Shown here piece by piece: positions 16,556 to 25,539 of a DNA stretch of 64,000 nt. Below the pieces are notes generated by a model. It was not told the DNA's origin and made no database searches. It saw only the letters and a list, made by a program, of their open reading frames with translations. The stretch is from positions 62,001-126,000 of the forward strand of contig NZ_SRZY01000027.1 in NCBI RefSeq assembly GCF_006476045.1, in the 5' to 3' direction. This stretch comes from Sphingobacterium lumbrici (GTDB taxonomy: Bacteria > Bacteroidota > Bacteroidia > Sphingobacteriales > Sphingobacteriaceae). The translations under genes and the position numbers were made by a program. Numbering within the stretch: position 1 is the first letter of the stretch; each line of letters opens with the position of its first letter.

Positions 16556-18901
16556 ATGAACTATTCAATCTTAAAATATATTCTCACATGCTGTATAGTG
16601 GGATGGTGCGCACTACTAAATGCGCAGATACGCAATAATTCAGGGTCGAATCACGGTAATAAATTCGAACAACTGGGTACTTTGGTTACAGATCCAAATA
16701 TTTTCCGTACAGCATCTGGAGCTCCTGGCGCTATGTATTGGCAACAGAAAGCGGATTATGTGATAGATGTTGAAATAGACGATGAAAATCAGGTATTGAC
16801 GGGATCGGAAACCATCACGTATTTTAATAATTCGCCAGATCCCTTATCATACCTCTGGTTGCAATTGGACGATAATGAACATGCGGATGATGCAGAGAAC
16901 AAGCGATTCGATGAAAGTTCGCTGCGTGCCAGAATGTCTGTCGAACAATTGAATAAATTAGTACCTACAGAAAAGGGCTATGGTGTAAAAATAAAAAAGG
17001 TTGTTGATGTGGCAGGTAAGGAACTTCCTTACACCATAAATTATACCATGATGCGTATCGATTTGATGACGCCGCTGAAACCAGGATCTAAATTTGTATT
17101 CAAAATTGATTGGGATATTAAGATAAACAATAGGATAGAAGAAGGCGGAAGAGCAGGGTATGAGTATTTTGCCGAAGATTCCAATTACCTATATACGATA
17201 GCGCAATGGTATCCTCGAATGGCAGTTTATTCTGATTTTCAAGGGTGGCAAAATAAACAATTTACAGGAAGAGGGGAGTTTGCGCTGGTATTTGGCGATT
17301 ATAAAGTTAATATCACCGTTCCTGCAGATCATATTGTCGGTTCTACCGGTGAATGTCAAAATTACCCGCAAGTATTGACAGCACAGCAGCTTACCCGTTG
17401 GAAAAAATCACAAGTCGCGGAAGAACCAATAGAAATAGTAACACTGGAAGAAGCAAAGGATGCGATGACGAAGAAATCCAAGTCCAAAAAGACGTGGATT
17501 TATGAAGCTAAGAATGTGCGTGATTTTGCATTCGTTTCCTCACGACGACTGATATGGGATGCGATGAAAGTAAGAGAGGGAGTTGAAAACAACCAACCCA
17601 TGGCGATGTCATATTATGGACCGGAAGCATATCCACTGTATAGACGTTATTCGACAAAAGTCGTTGCACATACCCTAAAAGTCTATTCCAAATATACCAT
17701 ACCTTATCCTTATCCCGTAGCCATTTCGGTAGAGGCCGCCAATGGAATGGAATATCCGATGATCTGTTTCAATTACGGTCGTGCAGACGAGTACGGCACC
17801 TATTCAGAGGCCACGAAATACGGTATGATTGGTGTAATCATTCATGAAGTAGGCCATAATTTCTTTCCAATGATTGTCAATTCGGATGAACGTCAATGGA
17901 CTTGGATGGATGAAGGATTAAATACGTTTGTACAGTATCTGACTGAACAGGAATGGGAAAAAGATTATCCCTCCAGAAGAGGTCCGGCACATAAAATAAC
18001 AGACTATATGAAGCTTCCGAAAGATCAATTAGAGCCCATCATGACCAATTCGGAAAATATTGCACAATTTGGCCCCAACGCCTATGCTAAACCAGCTACT
18101 GCATTAAATATTCTAAGAGAAACTGTTATGGGAAGAGCCTTGTTTGATTTTGCTTTTAAGGAATATGCAAAAAGATGGGCGTTCAAGCATCCAACACCAG
18201 CTGATTTTTTCCGGACTATGGAAGATGCATCAGCAGTAGATCTTGACTGGTTTTGGAGAGGATGGTTTTTTGAAACTGATGTTGTAGATATTTCCTTGGA
18301 TAACGTACTATCCTATCAGATGAATTTTCATCCCGAACATATCCAACAACAAAATAAAATAGAGTATGAAAACGATCTGAATAATATCTCCCGACAACGC
18401 AATTTAGCCCAACATTTGGAATATTTGGTAGATAAAGATACATTACTATTGGATTTTTACAATAAATGGGACCGATTTGAGGTGACACCAAAACAAAAGA
18501 AAGAATACGACGACTTTTATTCAAAATTGAGCAGTCAGGAAAAAGAAATCGTAGATGGAAAAATTACATTCTATGAACTGACCTTCAGTAACCTGGGAGG
18601 CTTAGTGATGCCAATCATTGTAGAGTGGAATTATATGGACGGCACAAAAGAAATCGAAAATATACCAGCTTATATCTGGCGTAAGAATGAAAATCAGGTA
18701 CAAAAAGTGTTCGCCAAGCGTAAAGAGGTGAAATCCATTCGTATAGATCCTTATCGAGAAACAGCAGACATAGACGAAAACAACAATACTTGGCCACGGC
18801 AGTATCAACCGTCTAAGTTTGAGTTGTTTAGACAGCAGCAAAATACACGAGGCGAATCTGTTGGAGATAATCCGATGCGCGAAGCGCAAACACGACAATA
18901 A
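16556..18901 (+). CDS. Secreted M1-family metallopeptidase
   Basis: 781 residues with a signal peptide ending L-N-A-Q. The zinc site is HEVGHNFFPMIVNSDERQWTWMDEGL near residue 432: HExxH with the third ligand Glu 18 residues after the second His, as in M1 (gluzincin) aminopeptidases. The canonical substrate-binding GxMEN motif appears in altered form as NGMEYP near residue 398. It should trim N-terminal residues from peptides in the periplasm or at the surface. The ATG at 16556 is chosen over an in-frame TTG two codons upstream. The C-terminal 150 residues are a beta-rich extension of unknown role. Confidence 0.9.
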   Translation: MNYSILKYILTCCIVGWCALLNAQIRNNSGSNHGNKFEQLGTLVTDPNIFRTASGAPGAMYWQQKADYVIDVEIDDENQVLTGSETITYFNNSPDPLSYLWLQLDDNEHADDAENKRFDESSLRARMSVEQLNKLVPTEKGYGVKIKKVVDVAGKELPYTINYTMMRIDLMTPLKPGSKFVFKIDWDIKINNRIEEGGRAGYEYFAEDSNYLYTIAQWYPRMAVYSDFQGWQNKQFTGRGEFALVFGDYKVNITVPADHIVGSTGECQNYPQVLTAQQLTRWKKSQVAEEPIEIVTLEEAKDAMTKKSKSKKTWIYEAKNVRDFAFVSSRRLIWDAMKVREGVENNQPMAMSYYGPEAYPLYRRYSTKVVAHTLKVYSKYTIPYPYPVAISVEAANGMEYPMICFNYGRADEYGTYSEATKYGMIGVIIHEVGHNFFPMIVNSDERQWTWMDEGLNTFVQYLTEQEWEKDYPSRRGPAHKITDYMKLPKDQLEPIMTNSENIAQFGPNAYAKPATALNILRETVMGRALFDFAFKEYAKRWAFKHPTPADFFRTMEDASAVDLDWFWRGWFFETDVVDISLDNVLSYQMNFHPEHIQQQNKIEYENDLNNISRQRNLAQHLEYLVDKDTLLLDFYNKWDRFEVTPKQKKEYDDFYSKLSSQEKEIVDGKITFYELTFSNLGGLVMPIIVEWNYMDGTKEIENIPAYIWRKNENQVQKVFAKRKEVKSIRIDPYRETADIDENNNTWPRQYQPSKFELFRQQQNTRGESVGDNPMREAQTRQ

Positions 18902-18928
18902 TCGTTTTTCTCTTGTAATAGCGACAAT

Positions 18929-19762
18929 TTATATATCGCTCAGTTTAAATATATCTTTAACCCGGATACCCTTCTCGGTATGTTGCAGCGTACAGCATTC
19001 ATTAACTGAGTCGTGTTCGAAAAAAAGTATATATTCTCGATCCACAATCTCTTGCCAATAAGATTGGCGTTCTTGCATTGTAGTGAGCGGACGGGTATCA
19101 TAACTCATTATATATGGAAGAGGGATATGTCCGACAGATGGCAACAGATCGGCCATATAAAGGATTGTTTTTTCCTTGTATTCGATTTGCGGCAACATCA
19201 TAGATTCCGTATGACCATTCGCTATGCGAATGGCAATATTATTGTCGTACCGTTCATCTTCTTTTAGGAATTTTAGCTGACCACTTTCTTGAATCGGGAG
19301 AATATTTTCTTTCAAAAATGAAGCTTTTTCCCTCGGATTAGGATTTATTGCCCATTCCCAATGTTTTTCATTACTCCAATAATGGGCGTTTTTAAATGCA
19401 GGGACTAACCGATCACCCTCACGTCGTATGGCACCTCCACAATGATCAAAATGAAGATGTGTCAATAGTATATCGGTAATATCATCGCGGTGAAAACCAT
19501 AGTTTGCTAAAGATGAATCTAGTGTCGCATCACCATGTAAGTAGTAATGGCTAAAGAATTTATCGTCCTGTTTGTCGCCAATTGCAGTATCCACTAACGT
19601 CAAGCGTTTTCCATCTTCAATCAACAATAAGCGATTTGCCCAAGTGCAGAGGTTTTTGTCATCTGCGGGATTAGACTTGTGCCAAATAGCCTTCGGGACG
19701 ACACCAAACATTGCTCCCCCATCTAATTTAAAAAATCCGGTATCTATGCTGTATAACTTCAT
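18929..19762 (-). CDS. MBL-fold metallohydrolase (AHL-lactonase-like)
   Basis: 277 residues. The metal-binding motif T-H-L-H-F-D-H (His102, His104, Asp106, His107) is intact. Later ligands are His in NGHTESMM and Asp in LYMADLLPSV. Spacing and length resemble the AHL-lactonase/AttM-like group and other small-molecule hydrolases. Substrate cannot be assigned from sequence, and no quorum-sensing gene is nearby. No signal peptide is present, so it is cytoplasmic. A 42-bp palindrome lies 33 bp upstream of its ATG, between it and the copper ATPase gene on the same strand. Confidence 0.88.
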   Translation of the reverse strand: MKLYSIDTGFFKLDGGAMFGVVPKAIWHKSNPADDKNLCTWANRLLLIEDGKRLTLVDTAIGDKQDDKFFSHYYLHGDATLDSSLANYGFHRDDITDILLTHLHFDHCGGAIRREGDRLVPAFKNAHYWSNEKHWEWAINPNPREKASFLKENILPIQESGQLKFLKEDERYDNNIAIRIANGHTESMMLPQIEYKEKTILYMADLLPSVGHIPLPYIMSYDTRPLTTMQERQSYWQEIVDREYILFFEHDSVNECCTLQHTEKGIRVKDIFKLSDI

Positions 19763-19794
19763 TTCGGAATGTAATAAGGGATAAACTTAAATAT

Positions 19795-19836
19795 ATTTGC
19801 TTTTATACGCAATTATAATTGCGTATAAAAGCAAAT
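19795..19836. repeat. 42-bp near-perfect palindrome between copA and the MBL hydrolase gene
   Basis: Two 20-bp arms (19795-19814 and 19817-19836) are exact reverse complements around AT. Arms contain TTTGCTTTTATACGCAATT. It may be the copA terminator, though no T-run follows the stem, or an operator for the MBL gene. Confidence 0.6.
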
Positions 19837-19954
19837 TATTTACAACGGAAATGTAGTGTTTTTACCGGATCATTTAAGCAAATTTTTATTCAGAGCCATA
19901 GAATTAACTGAATACCAGTTGCTACGATACCCTAGTGTTGTGCCGCCACGTAAT

Positions 19955-22468
19955 TTACTCTAGTTTTTTTATGTTCAGGCGTAATGAATTTAAGATTACC
20001 GACACCGAACTTAAACTCATTGCTAAGGCGGCAAGCATAGGAGACATCAGTATACCAAATATAGGATAAAGAATCCCCGCGGCAACAGGAATGCCGATCA
20101 CATTATACATAAAAGCAAAAATAAGGTTTTGTTTAATGTTGGTCATCATGGCGCGACTAAGTGCTAATGCTTTGGAAACACCTTTTAACTCTCCTTTGAG
20201 CAACGTGATATCCGCACTTTGAATGGCAATATCCGTACCGCTTCCCATGGCGATTCCGACATGAGCCTGCGTCAAGGCCGGAGCGTCATTTATACCATCC
20301 CCCGCCATAGCGACAATCTTGCCCTCGTCTTGAAGTTCTTTAATGATTGCTAGCTTGTCCTGGGGAAGTAAACGGGCTTTGTATTCTCTAATACCAACTT
20401 CTTCGGCGATTACACGTGCAGTAAGTGCATTATCACCTGTTAACATCATCACCTCTATACCCTGATGTTGAACATGTTGGATACTGCTCTTTGCTTCCGG
20501 TTTGATATTATCCCTTACTGCAATATAACCGGCACAGGTGCCGTCTATTGCAAGAAAGGATACGCTGTTTCCGAGTGCCTGAAGATCTTCTACTGTTGTC
20601 ATCATACCCACAGGAATAGCAACGTCATTGTCTTTTAACAACATTTCATTGCCCAATAACGCTTTAATATGAAAAGCATTAGCTGCAACACCTTTGCCTG
20701 TAATATTATGGAAATTGTTGATATCGATAAAAGTTTGACCTTTTTCATTTGCCATGTCGACCATCGCCTGAGCCAATGGATGAGAACTGTGTTTATTAAT
20801 TGAGGCAGCTAATTGTAATATATCTTCATCTTTAAATTGTGGGGTACCTTTGTAGGACGTAACCCGAGGTTTTCCTTCTGTAATAGTACCTGTCTTATCA
20901 ACTACGAGTACATTTGCTTTATGTAAAAGTTCAAGTGCTGCCGCTTTTTTGATCAATACACCATTTTTAGCTCCTTTACCTACACTTACCATCACAGACA
21001 TAGGAGTTGCTAAGCCTAATGCACAAGGACAGGCCACAATTAAAACTGCCAGCGCATTTGTAACAGCGTAAGCAAACCGGTCCTCAAGACCAGTAAACAA
21101 CCAACCAACGAACGTCAATACTGCGATGAGGATGACAATGGGTACAAAAATACGCGAAACTTTATCTGTCAATTTTTGGATGGGAGCTTGGCTCCGGCTG
21201 GCATCATTAACGAGTTGAATAATCTGTGCGAGCAAGGTTTCGTTTCCTATTTGTTTTGTTTGCATGAGGAAACTATGGTTTCCGTTGATTGTTCCACCGA
21301 TTACATATTCCCCTGTTTTTTTTTCAACAGGAATGGATTCCCCTGTGATCATCGATTCGTCGATCGTTGCATTTCCTTCGATAATAACGCCGTCAATAGG
21401 AACTTTATCTCCCGGACGAACCCGTAGGATATAATCCTTTTGTACATCGGAAACGGCAATCTTCTCTTCTTTCCCTTCTTTTACCCATATCGCTTCGGCT
21501 GGAGTGAGTTTTACCAACTCCTTGATCGCTGAATTTGTCTTAGAATGTGCTTTGGCTTCCATTAATTGACCCAATATTACCAAGGTGATGATAACGCAAA
21601 CCGATTCAAAGTATAACGGTGCGTGGCCATGGTGGGAAAGCATTTCAGTAGGTAGTAGAGCAGGAAATAATAGTGCTACAGCACTGAAAATAAAAGCAGC
21701 AGTGGTGCCTAAACTGATTAGACTGAACATGTTGAGATTCCAGGTTCTGAAAGAGTTCCATCCCCGTATGAAAAACGTCCATCCCGTATAAAAAAATACC
21801 GGCAACGTAAGAAATAATTGGATCCAACCATTGATATAGGGTGGAATGATTTTACTTAATGGATTCCCCGGCAACATATCACCCATAGAAAGTATAAAAA
21901 CAGGTAGCGTAAAAACAATGCTGATGATCAGTTTTCTCTTCCAATCTTGATAAACCCCGTCCTCTTCGTCGGTTGTTTGATTGGCTACTAAATCCATTCC
22001 GCAGATGGAACAGTTACCCGGTTTATCAGATTGTATCTCCGGATGCATCGGACATGAAAATGTGACTTTTAACGTGTTATTGGGTATCTTTTCCAGATTC
22101 ATGCCACAGACGGGGCAGGAACCGAACTCATCGTAGACTTTATCGCCTTCACACATCATCGGACAGTAGTATTTTCCGGGTTGATGTGTCGATAATTTTA
22201 GATCAGTGTATTGTCTATTTGGCGCGTGTAGCTGTTTGTTATCAGCATCTTTTTTTTCGGCATGTAATTCATAATGACCACCTAATTCTGCTACTTTCTG
22301 TTGTAATAAAGATAAATTGACTTCGCTGTTGTGCTGTACTTCTGCTTCGCCGGTTTCCAGCTTAACTTGTGCTTGCACTCCTGGAATTTCGTTTAATTTC
22401 TTTTCTACGTTGGTACGGCAACCATTACAGGTCATACCGGATACGTGATATATATGCTTGTTCTCCAT
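19955..22468 (-). CDS. copA: Copper-exporting P1B-type ATPase
   Basis: 837 residues. An N-terminal HMA domain has the metal motif GMTCNGC (Cys14, Cys17). Two Cys-rich heavy-metal-binding modules follow, YYCPMMCEGD...SCPVCGMNL (about 98-125) and FSCPMHPEI...NCSICGMDL (about 137-163). The ATPase core has the membrane C-P-C motif (VACPCALGLATP), the phosphorylation loop DKTGTIT, TGD and GDGINDAPAL, plus eight predicted membrane helices. The CPC motif with the HMA domain indicates Cu(I) export from the cytoplasm; silver is also possible. It is monocistronic; no CopZ chaperone or CueR/CsoR regulator lies beside it. Confidence 0.93.
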   Translation of the reverse strand: MENKHIYHVSGMTCNGCRTNVEKKLNEIPGVQAQVKLETGEAEVQHNSEVNLSLLQQKVAELGGHYELHAEKKDADNKQLHAPNRQYTDLKLSTHQPGKYYCPMMCEGDKVYDEFGSCPVCGMNLEKIPNNTLKVTFSCPMHPEIQSDKPGNCSICGMDLVANQTTDEEDGVYQDWKRKLIISIVFTLPVFILSMGDMLPGNPLSKIIPPYINGWIQLFLTLPVFFYTGWTFFIRGWNSFRTWNLNMFSLISLGTTAAFIFSAVALLFPALLPTEMLSHHGHAPLYFESVCVIITLVILGQLMEAKAHSKTNSAIKELVKLTPAEAIWVKEGKEEKIAVSDVQKDYILRVRPGDKVPIDGVIIEGNATIDESMITGESIPVEKKTGEYVIGGTINGNHSFLMQTKQIGNETLLAQIIQLVNDASRSQAPIQKLTDKVSRIFVPIVILIAVLTFVGWLFTGLEDRFAYAVTNALAVLIVACPCALGLATPMSVMVSVGKGAKNGVLIKKAAALELLHKANVLVVDKTGTITEGKPRVTSYKGTPQFKDEDILQLAASINKHSSHPLAQAMVDMANEKGQTFIDINNFHNITGKGVAANAFHIKALLGNEMLLKDNDVAIPVGMMTTVEDLQALGNSVSFLAIDGTCAGYIAVRDNIKPEAKSSIQHVQHQGIEVMMLTGDNALTARVIAEEVGIREYKARLLPQDKLAIIKELQDEGKIVAMAGDGINDAPALTQAHVGIAMGSGTDIAIQSADITLLKGELKGVSKALALSRAMMTNIKQNLIFAFMYNVIGIPVAAGILYPIFGILMSPMLAALAMSLSSVSVILNSLRLNIKKLE

Positions 22469-22559
22469 GATAAGGACTCGTTGATGATATTACAAAACTC
22501 AACAAATCCATACAACGTTTGTTACATAATTTTATATAAATGATATACTTTATAAAAAA

Positions 22560-22589
22560 AGAGGATTTTGGAATATTCCAAAATCCTCT
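22560..22589 (-). terminator. Terminator of the porin gene
   Basis: Perfect 15-bp inverted repeat AGAGGATTTTGGAAT / ATTCCAAAATCCTCT with no loop base between arms. On the minus strand it is followed by T7, so it ends transcription from the porin gene. Confidence 0.88.
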
Positions 22590-22617
22590 ACATAATTTGT
22601 GAATAAAGCGAAATTTA

Positions 22618-23679
22618 TTAAAAACTATAAACTAGTGCTAAAGAGAATTGAGCAGCATTCTTTTTAGGTGTTACTAAATCTGATTTTAGAAACACATCGT
22701 TATTGCTGTTATCGAATCTTATTTCCGGAATAAAAGCAAACCCATTGTGCTTGAAATTACCAGATAAAGTGAATGACGTGTAATCATCTCCTTTAACATC
22801 CTCTACATCTTTGACTTTGAAATATTCTGCTCTTGCGCCAACTGCGATGTTTTCGGTAAAGTTATATTGCGGATAAATGGCAACTCCTGAATAGCCCCCT
22901 TCTGCCGCTTGGGTATAATCTGCCGCATTCAAACCCAACGATACTTTGTCTGAAAATGAATAACTGCCGACTAAATCTATCAAAGTTCCAGACGTATAAG
23001 CGGTTTCGCCACCCTCGGAAATTCCTGTTAAGAAATTAAGGTATAAACTTGAATTTTCTGTAGGACTATATGCGAGCTGTGACCCAAAATGAGACACACC
23101 GTTTAAATCTTGATACTCGTTCCAGTCGTTAAATAACCCTACCATCAATTGGATATTGTCTGTAAAGCTATAAGAAGTTTTGATACCTGCATTTTGGAAA
23201 GGGCCTGCACCAAATAAATAGGAGGTAGAATAATGGAAGTTAGCACTCGGCGAGATGACTTCGTACCCAACAAAAGTACCCATGAACCCCGCATCGACAG
23301 ACCATTTATCGGTAAGACTATATGAAACAGCTAAATTTTGGATATGGAAGCTATTATCTCCGTTGTCAGGATCTCCATCTCCATTGAGTAATGACCTGTA
23401 TTGTCCACGCGGACCAAAAGAAACTTCTCCCAAAAACGATGCTTTTCCGACCGACTTTCTTAAGCCTAGATCTATCATCCCCAAGGATACTGAGTTATGG
23501 TCACCTGTAAATCCGGAGCTGCTGATATTCGTGTGTTTGTCGAAATCATACTTAAAATAAGTGTCAACAGATCCAAAAATCTCCAACCCTCCGACGGTAT
23601 TTCCCTCTTGGGCTTTCAAAGTGACGATATTTATTGACAATAGTAACACTGAAACTGTAATTAGGTTTAAATTTTTCAT
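22618..23679 (-). CDS. Outer-membrane porin (Bbp2/OmpL-like beta-barrel)
   Basis: 353 residues with a signal peptide ending T-L-K-A-Q. The mature chain starts with GGLEIFGSVDTYFKYDF and continues with alternating amphipathic strands and short Gly/Asp turns, ending in the aromatic C-terminal strand A-L-V-Y-S-F recognised by the BAM machinery. It looks like the putative beta-barrel porin-2 family. It diverges from the ammonium transporter gene, so a role as outer-membrane channel for ammonium or small nitrogen compounds is inferred, not shown. A strong terminator follows its stop. Confidence 0.82.
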   Translation of the reverse strand: MKNLNLITVSVLLLSINIVTLKAQEGNTVGGLEIFGSVDTYFKYDFDKHTNISSSGFTGDHNSVSLGMIDLGLRKSVGKASFLGEVSFGPRGQYRSLLNGDGDPDNGDNSFHIQNLAVSYSLTDKWSVDAGFMGTFVGYEVISPSANFHYSTSYLFGAGPFQNAGIKTSYSFTDNIQLMVGLFNDWNEYQDLNGVSHFGSQLAYSPTENSSLYLNFLTGISEGGETAYTSGTLIDLVGSYSFSDKVSLGLNAADYTQAAEGGYSGVAIYPQYNFTENIAVGARAEYFKVKDVEDVKGDDYTSFTLSGNFKHNGFAFIPEIRFDNSNNDVFLKSDLVTPKKNAAQFSLALVYSF

Positions 23680-23993
23680 GTTTTGTTATTTTAAAATGTA
23701 AAAATATTATAAAAACATAAAATCTAAATGAATTTTCTTTTTAAATTAATATAATTTGGTATTAATTTGTGTTTTATGTAATGATTTTTGTTTTATTTAA
23801 GGTAAAAGTATGATAATTTTTTATTAAAAAATACTTTTTTAATAAATTTTTAACTTTTTTGAATAATAAATTTGGAATTATCAAAAAAATCAACATAAAT
23901 TTGAATGTTTTTCAATTAATACCTGAAAAAATAGTTCTTAAAATTTGTGTTTTTTGTTGAATTGCTTATTTACTTGTTAAAAAAAATTAAATT
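23680..23993. other. Very AT-rich divergent promoter region, porin / ammonium transporter
   Basis: 314 bp with extremely low G+C. It contains an 11-bp A/T hairpin (TTATTAAAAAA-TAC-TTTTTTAATAA, 23821-23845), two exact TAnnTTTG boxes on the + strand (23867-23874 and 23896-23903) and several AATTTG repeats. I see no convincing sigma-54 (GG-N10-GC) promoter and no gene. Confidence 0.6.
23871..23903 (+). promoter_or_regulatory. Full -33/-7 promoter for amt
   Basis: TTTG (23871-23874), 21-bp spacer, TAAATTTG (23896-23903). This fits the Bacteroidota vegetative consensus TTTG-N19-21-TAnnTTTG exactly, and predicts a leader of about 80 nt before the ATG at 23994. Confidence 0.7.
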
Positions 23994-25298
23994 ATGAAAA
24001 AAACAATCCCTATTTTATTGTTACTGTTGTTGACTTTATTAGGTCTTCTGGTTCCGGCAACAGAGGTGTCTTTATTAGAGACGTTGGAATTAGACACAGG
24101 TGACACAGCATGGCTGCTGACTTCCTCCGCATTAGTTCTCATCATGACACCGGGACTCGCATTCTTTTATGGAGGAATGGTTAGCAAGAAGAATGTAATT
24201 TCTACGATGCTGCAGTCGTTCATCTGTATGTGTCTTATTACTTTGTTATGGGTCCTGTTCGGATTCAGTTTAGCGTTTGGAGATGATATAGGAGGGGTTA
24301 TTGGAAATCCGAGCACCTTTTTTATGATGAAGGGAATGCTAGGGAATGCTTCATGGGGAGCATTACCAACAATTCCAATTGTGCTTTTTGCGATGTTTCA
24401 GCTCAAATTTGCGATTATTACACCGGCTCTAATTACCGGAGCATTTGCCGAGCGAGTGAAATTCAATTCTTTTATGATCTTCATTCTTTTGTTTTCTATC
24501 TTTATCTATTCGCCTCTAGCACACGCCACATGGCATCCGGAAGGAATATTGGCTGCTTTCGGTGTTTTAGATTTTGCCGGAGGCACAGTCGTTCACATGT
24601 CTGCCGGCTGGGCAGCATTGGCTGCAGCATTGTACTTGAAAAAAAGAAAAGACTTAATCCATAATCCGGCACGTATCAGTTATGTAATTCTGGGAACAGC
24701 TCTTCTGTGGTTTGGCTGGTTTGGCTTTAATGCCGGTTCTGCAGGTGGAGCGAATACATTGGCCGCATATGCCTTTGCCACTACGACTACAGCTTCTGCC
24801 GCTGCAGCAGTATCTTGGATATTTTTCGACATTCTAAAAGGCAAGAAACCTTCAGCTATGGGAACGTGTATAGGTGCTGTAGTAGGACTTGTGGCTATCA
24901 CACCGGCAGCAGGGTTTGTAACGATCCAACACTCTATTTTTATTGGGGTTGTAGCGGCGATCATTAGTAATTTGGTTGTTACCTGGCGAGCGAAAAAAGG
25001 AATTGATGATACATTAGATGTATTTCCTTGTCACGGTGTAGGTGGTATGGTGGGAATGATACTTACCGGTGTATTCGCTAATTCGGCTGTAAATCCGGCA
25101 GTAACGACGAACGGTTTGTTCTTTGGTGAGACTGAATTATTTGTTGCACACTTAGTCGCACTAGTTGTGGTTTCCGTTTTTGCCTTTTTCGGTTCACTTC
25201 TTTTGTTGAAAATCACCGATGTAATCAGTCCTATTCGCGTTGTTGAAGACGACGAAGTTTTAGGATTAGATCGTTCGCAACACGATGAGGAGCTTTAA
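23994..25298 (+). CDS. amt: Ammonium transporter (Amt/MEP/Rh family)
   Basis: 434 residues with a cleavable-looking N-terminal hydrophobic segment followed by 11 predicted membrane helices. Family motifs are clear: the gate region TPGLAFFYGGM (near 52), FAERVKF, and the two pore histidines in HPEGILAAFG...TVVHMSAGWAAL (near 195-205) and FPCHGVGGMVGMILTG (near 345). It conducts ammonium across the inner membrane. A GlnK/GlnB regulator gene, often adjacent, is absent here. It is transcribed alone from a well-formed promoter and closed by a strong hairpin. Confidence 0.95.
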   Translation: MKKTIPILLLLLLTLLGLLVPATEVSLLETLELDTGDTAWLLTSSALVLIMTPGLAFFYGGMVSKKNVISTMLQSFICMCLITLLWVLFGFSLAFGDDIGGVIGNPSTFFMMKGMLGNASWGALPTIPIVLFAMFQLKFAIITPALITGAFAERVKFNSFMIFILLFSIFIYSPLAHATWHPEGILAAFGVLDFAGGTVVHMSAGWAALAAALYLKKRKDLIHNPARISYVILGTALLWFGWFGFNAGSAGGANTLAAYAFATTTTASAAAAVSWIFFDILKGKKPSAMGTCIGAVVGLVAITPAAGFVTIQHSIFIGVVAAIISNLVVTWRAKKGIDDTLDVFPCHGVGGMVGMILTGVFANSAVNPAVTTNGLFFGETELFVAHLVALVVVSVFAFFGSLLLLKITDVISPIRVVEDDEVLGLDRSQHDEEL

Positions 25299-25310
25299 TA
25301 TTTAATTTCT

Positions 25311-25347
25311 ATAAGACAGTGATATATGTTGAATATCACTGTCTTAT
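25311..25347 (+). terminator. Terminator after amt
   Basis: Perfect 15-bp stem ATAAGACAGTGATAT / ATATCACTGTCTTAT around a 7-nt loop, 13 nt after the stop codon, followed by ACTATTTTA. Confidence 0.82.
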
Positions 25348-25501
25348 ACTATTTTATCCACTTGGTATCTTTTTGATTTCATTTAAAAGAACCAAATATC
25401 ACTCTTCATCGACAGAAGGATAATATCACCTGACAATGTTTGTCCTTTAAGTCTGTATAAATAACCTATTAATAATGTAAAAAAATCTACATGAAATAAA
25501 G

Positions 25502-25509
25502 TATATTTG
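25502..25509 (+). promoter_or_regulatory. -7 box (TATATTTG) for lepA
   Basis: Exact TAnnTTTG 30 nt upstream of the ATG at 25540. It overlaps the in-frame TTG at 25507, excluding that codon as a start. Confidence 0.55.
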
Positions 25510-25539
25510 CCATTTATTTATAGAAGGCAAAAAACCTAC

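Noticed and set aside
23680..23993. Sigma-54 promoter for the ammonium transporter
   Set aside because: No GG-N10-GC element; a good vegetative TTTG/TAnnTTTG promoter is present instead.
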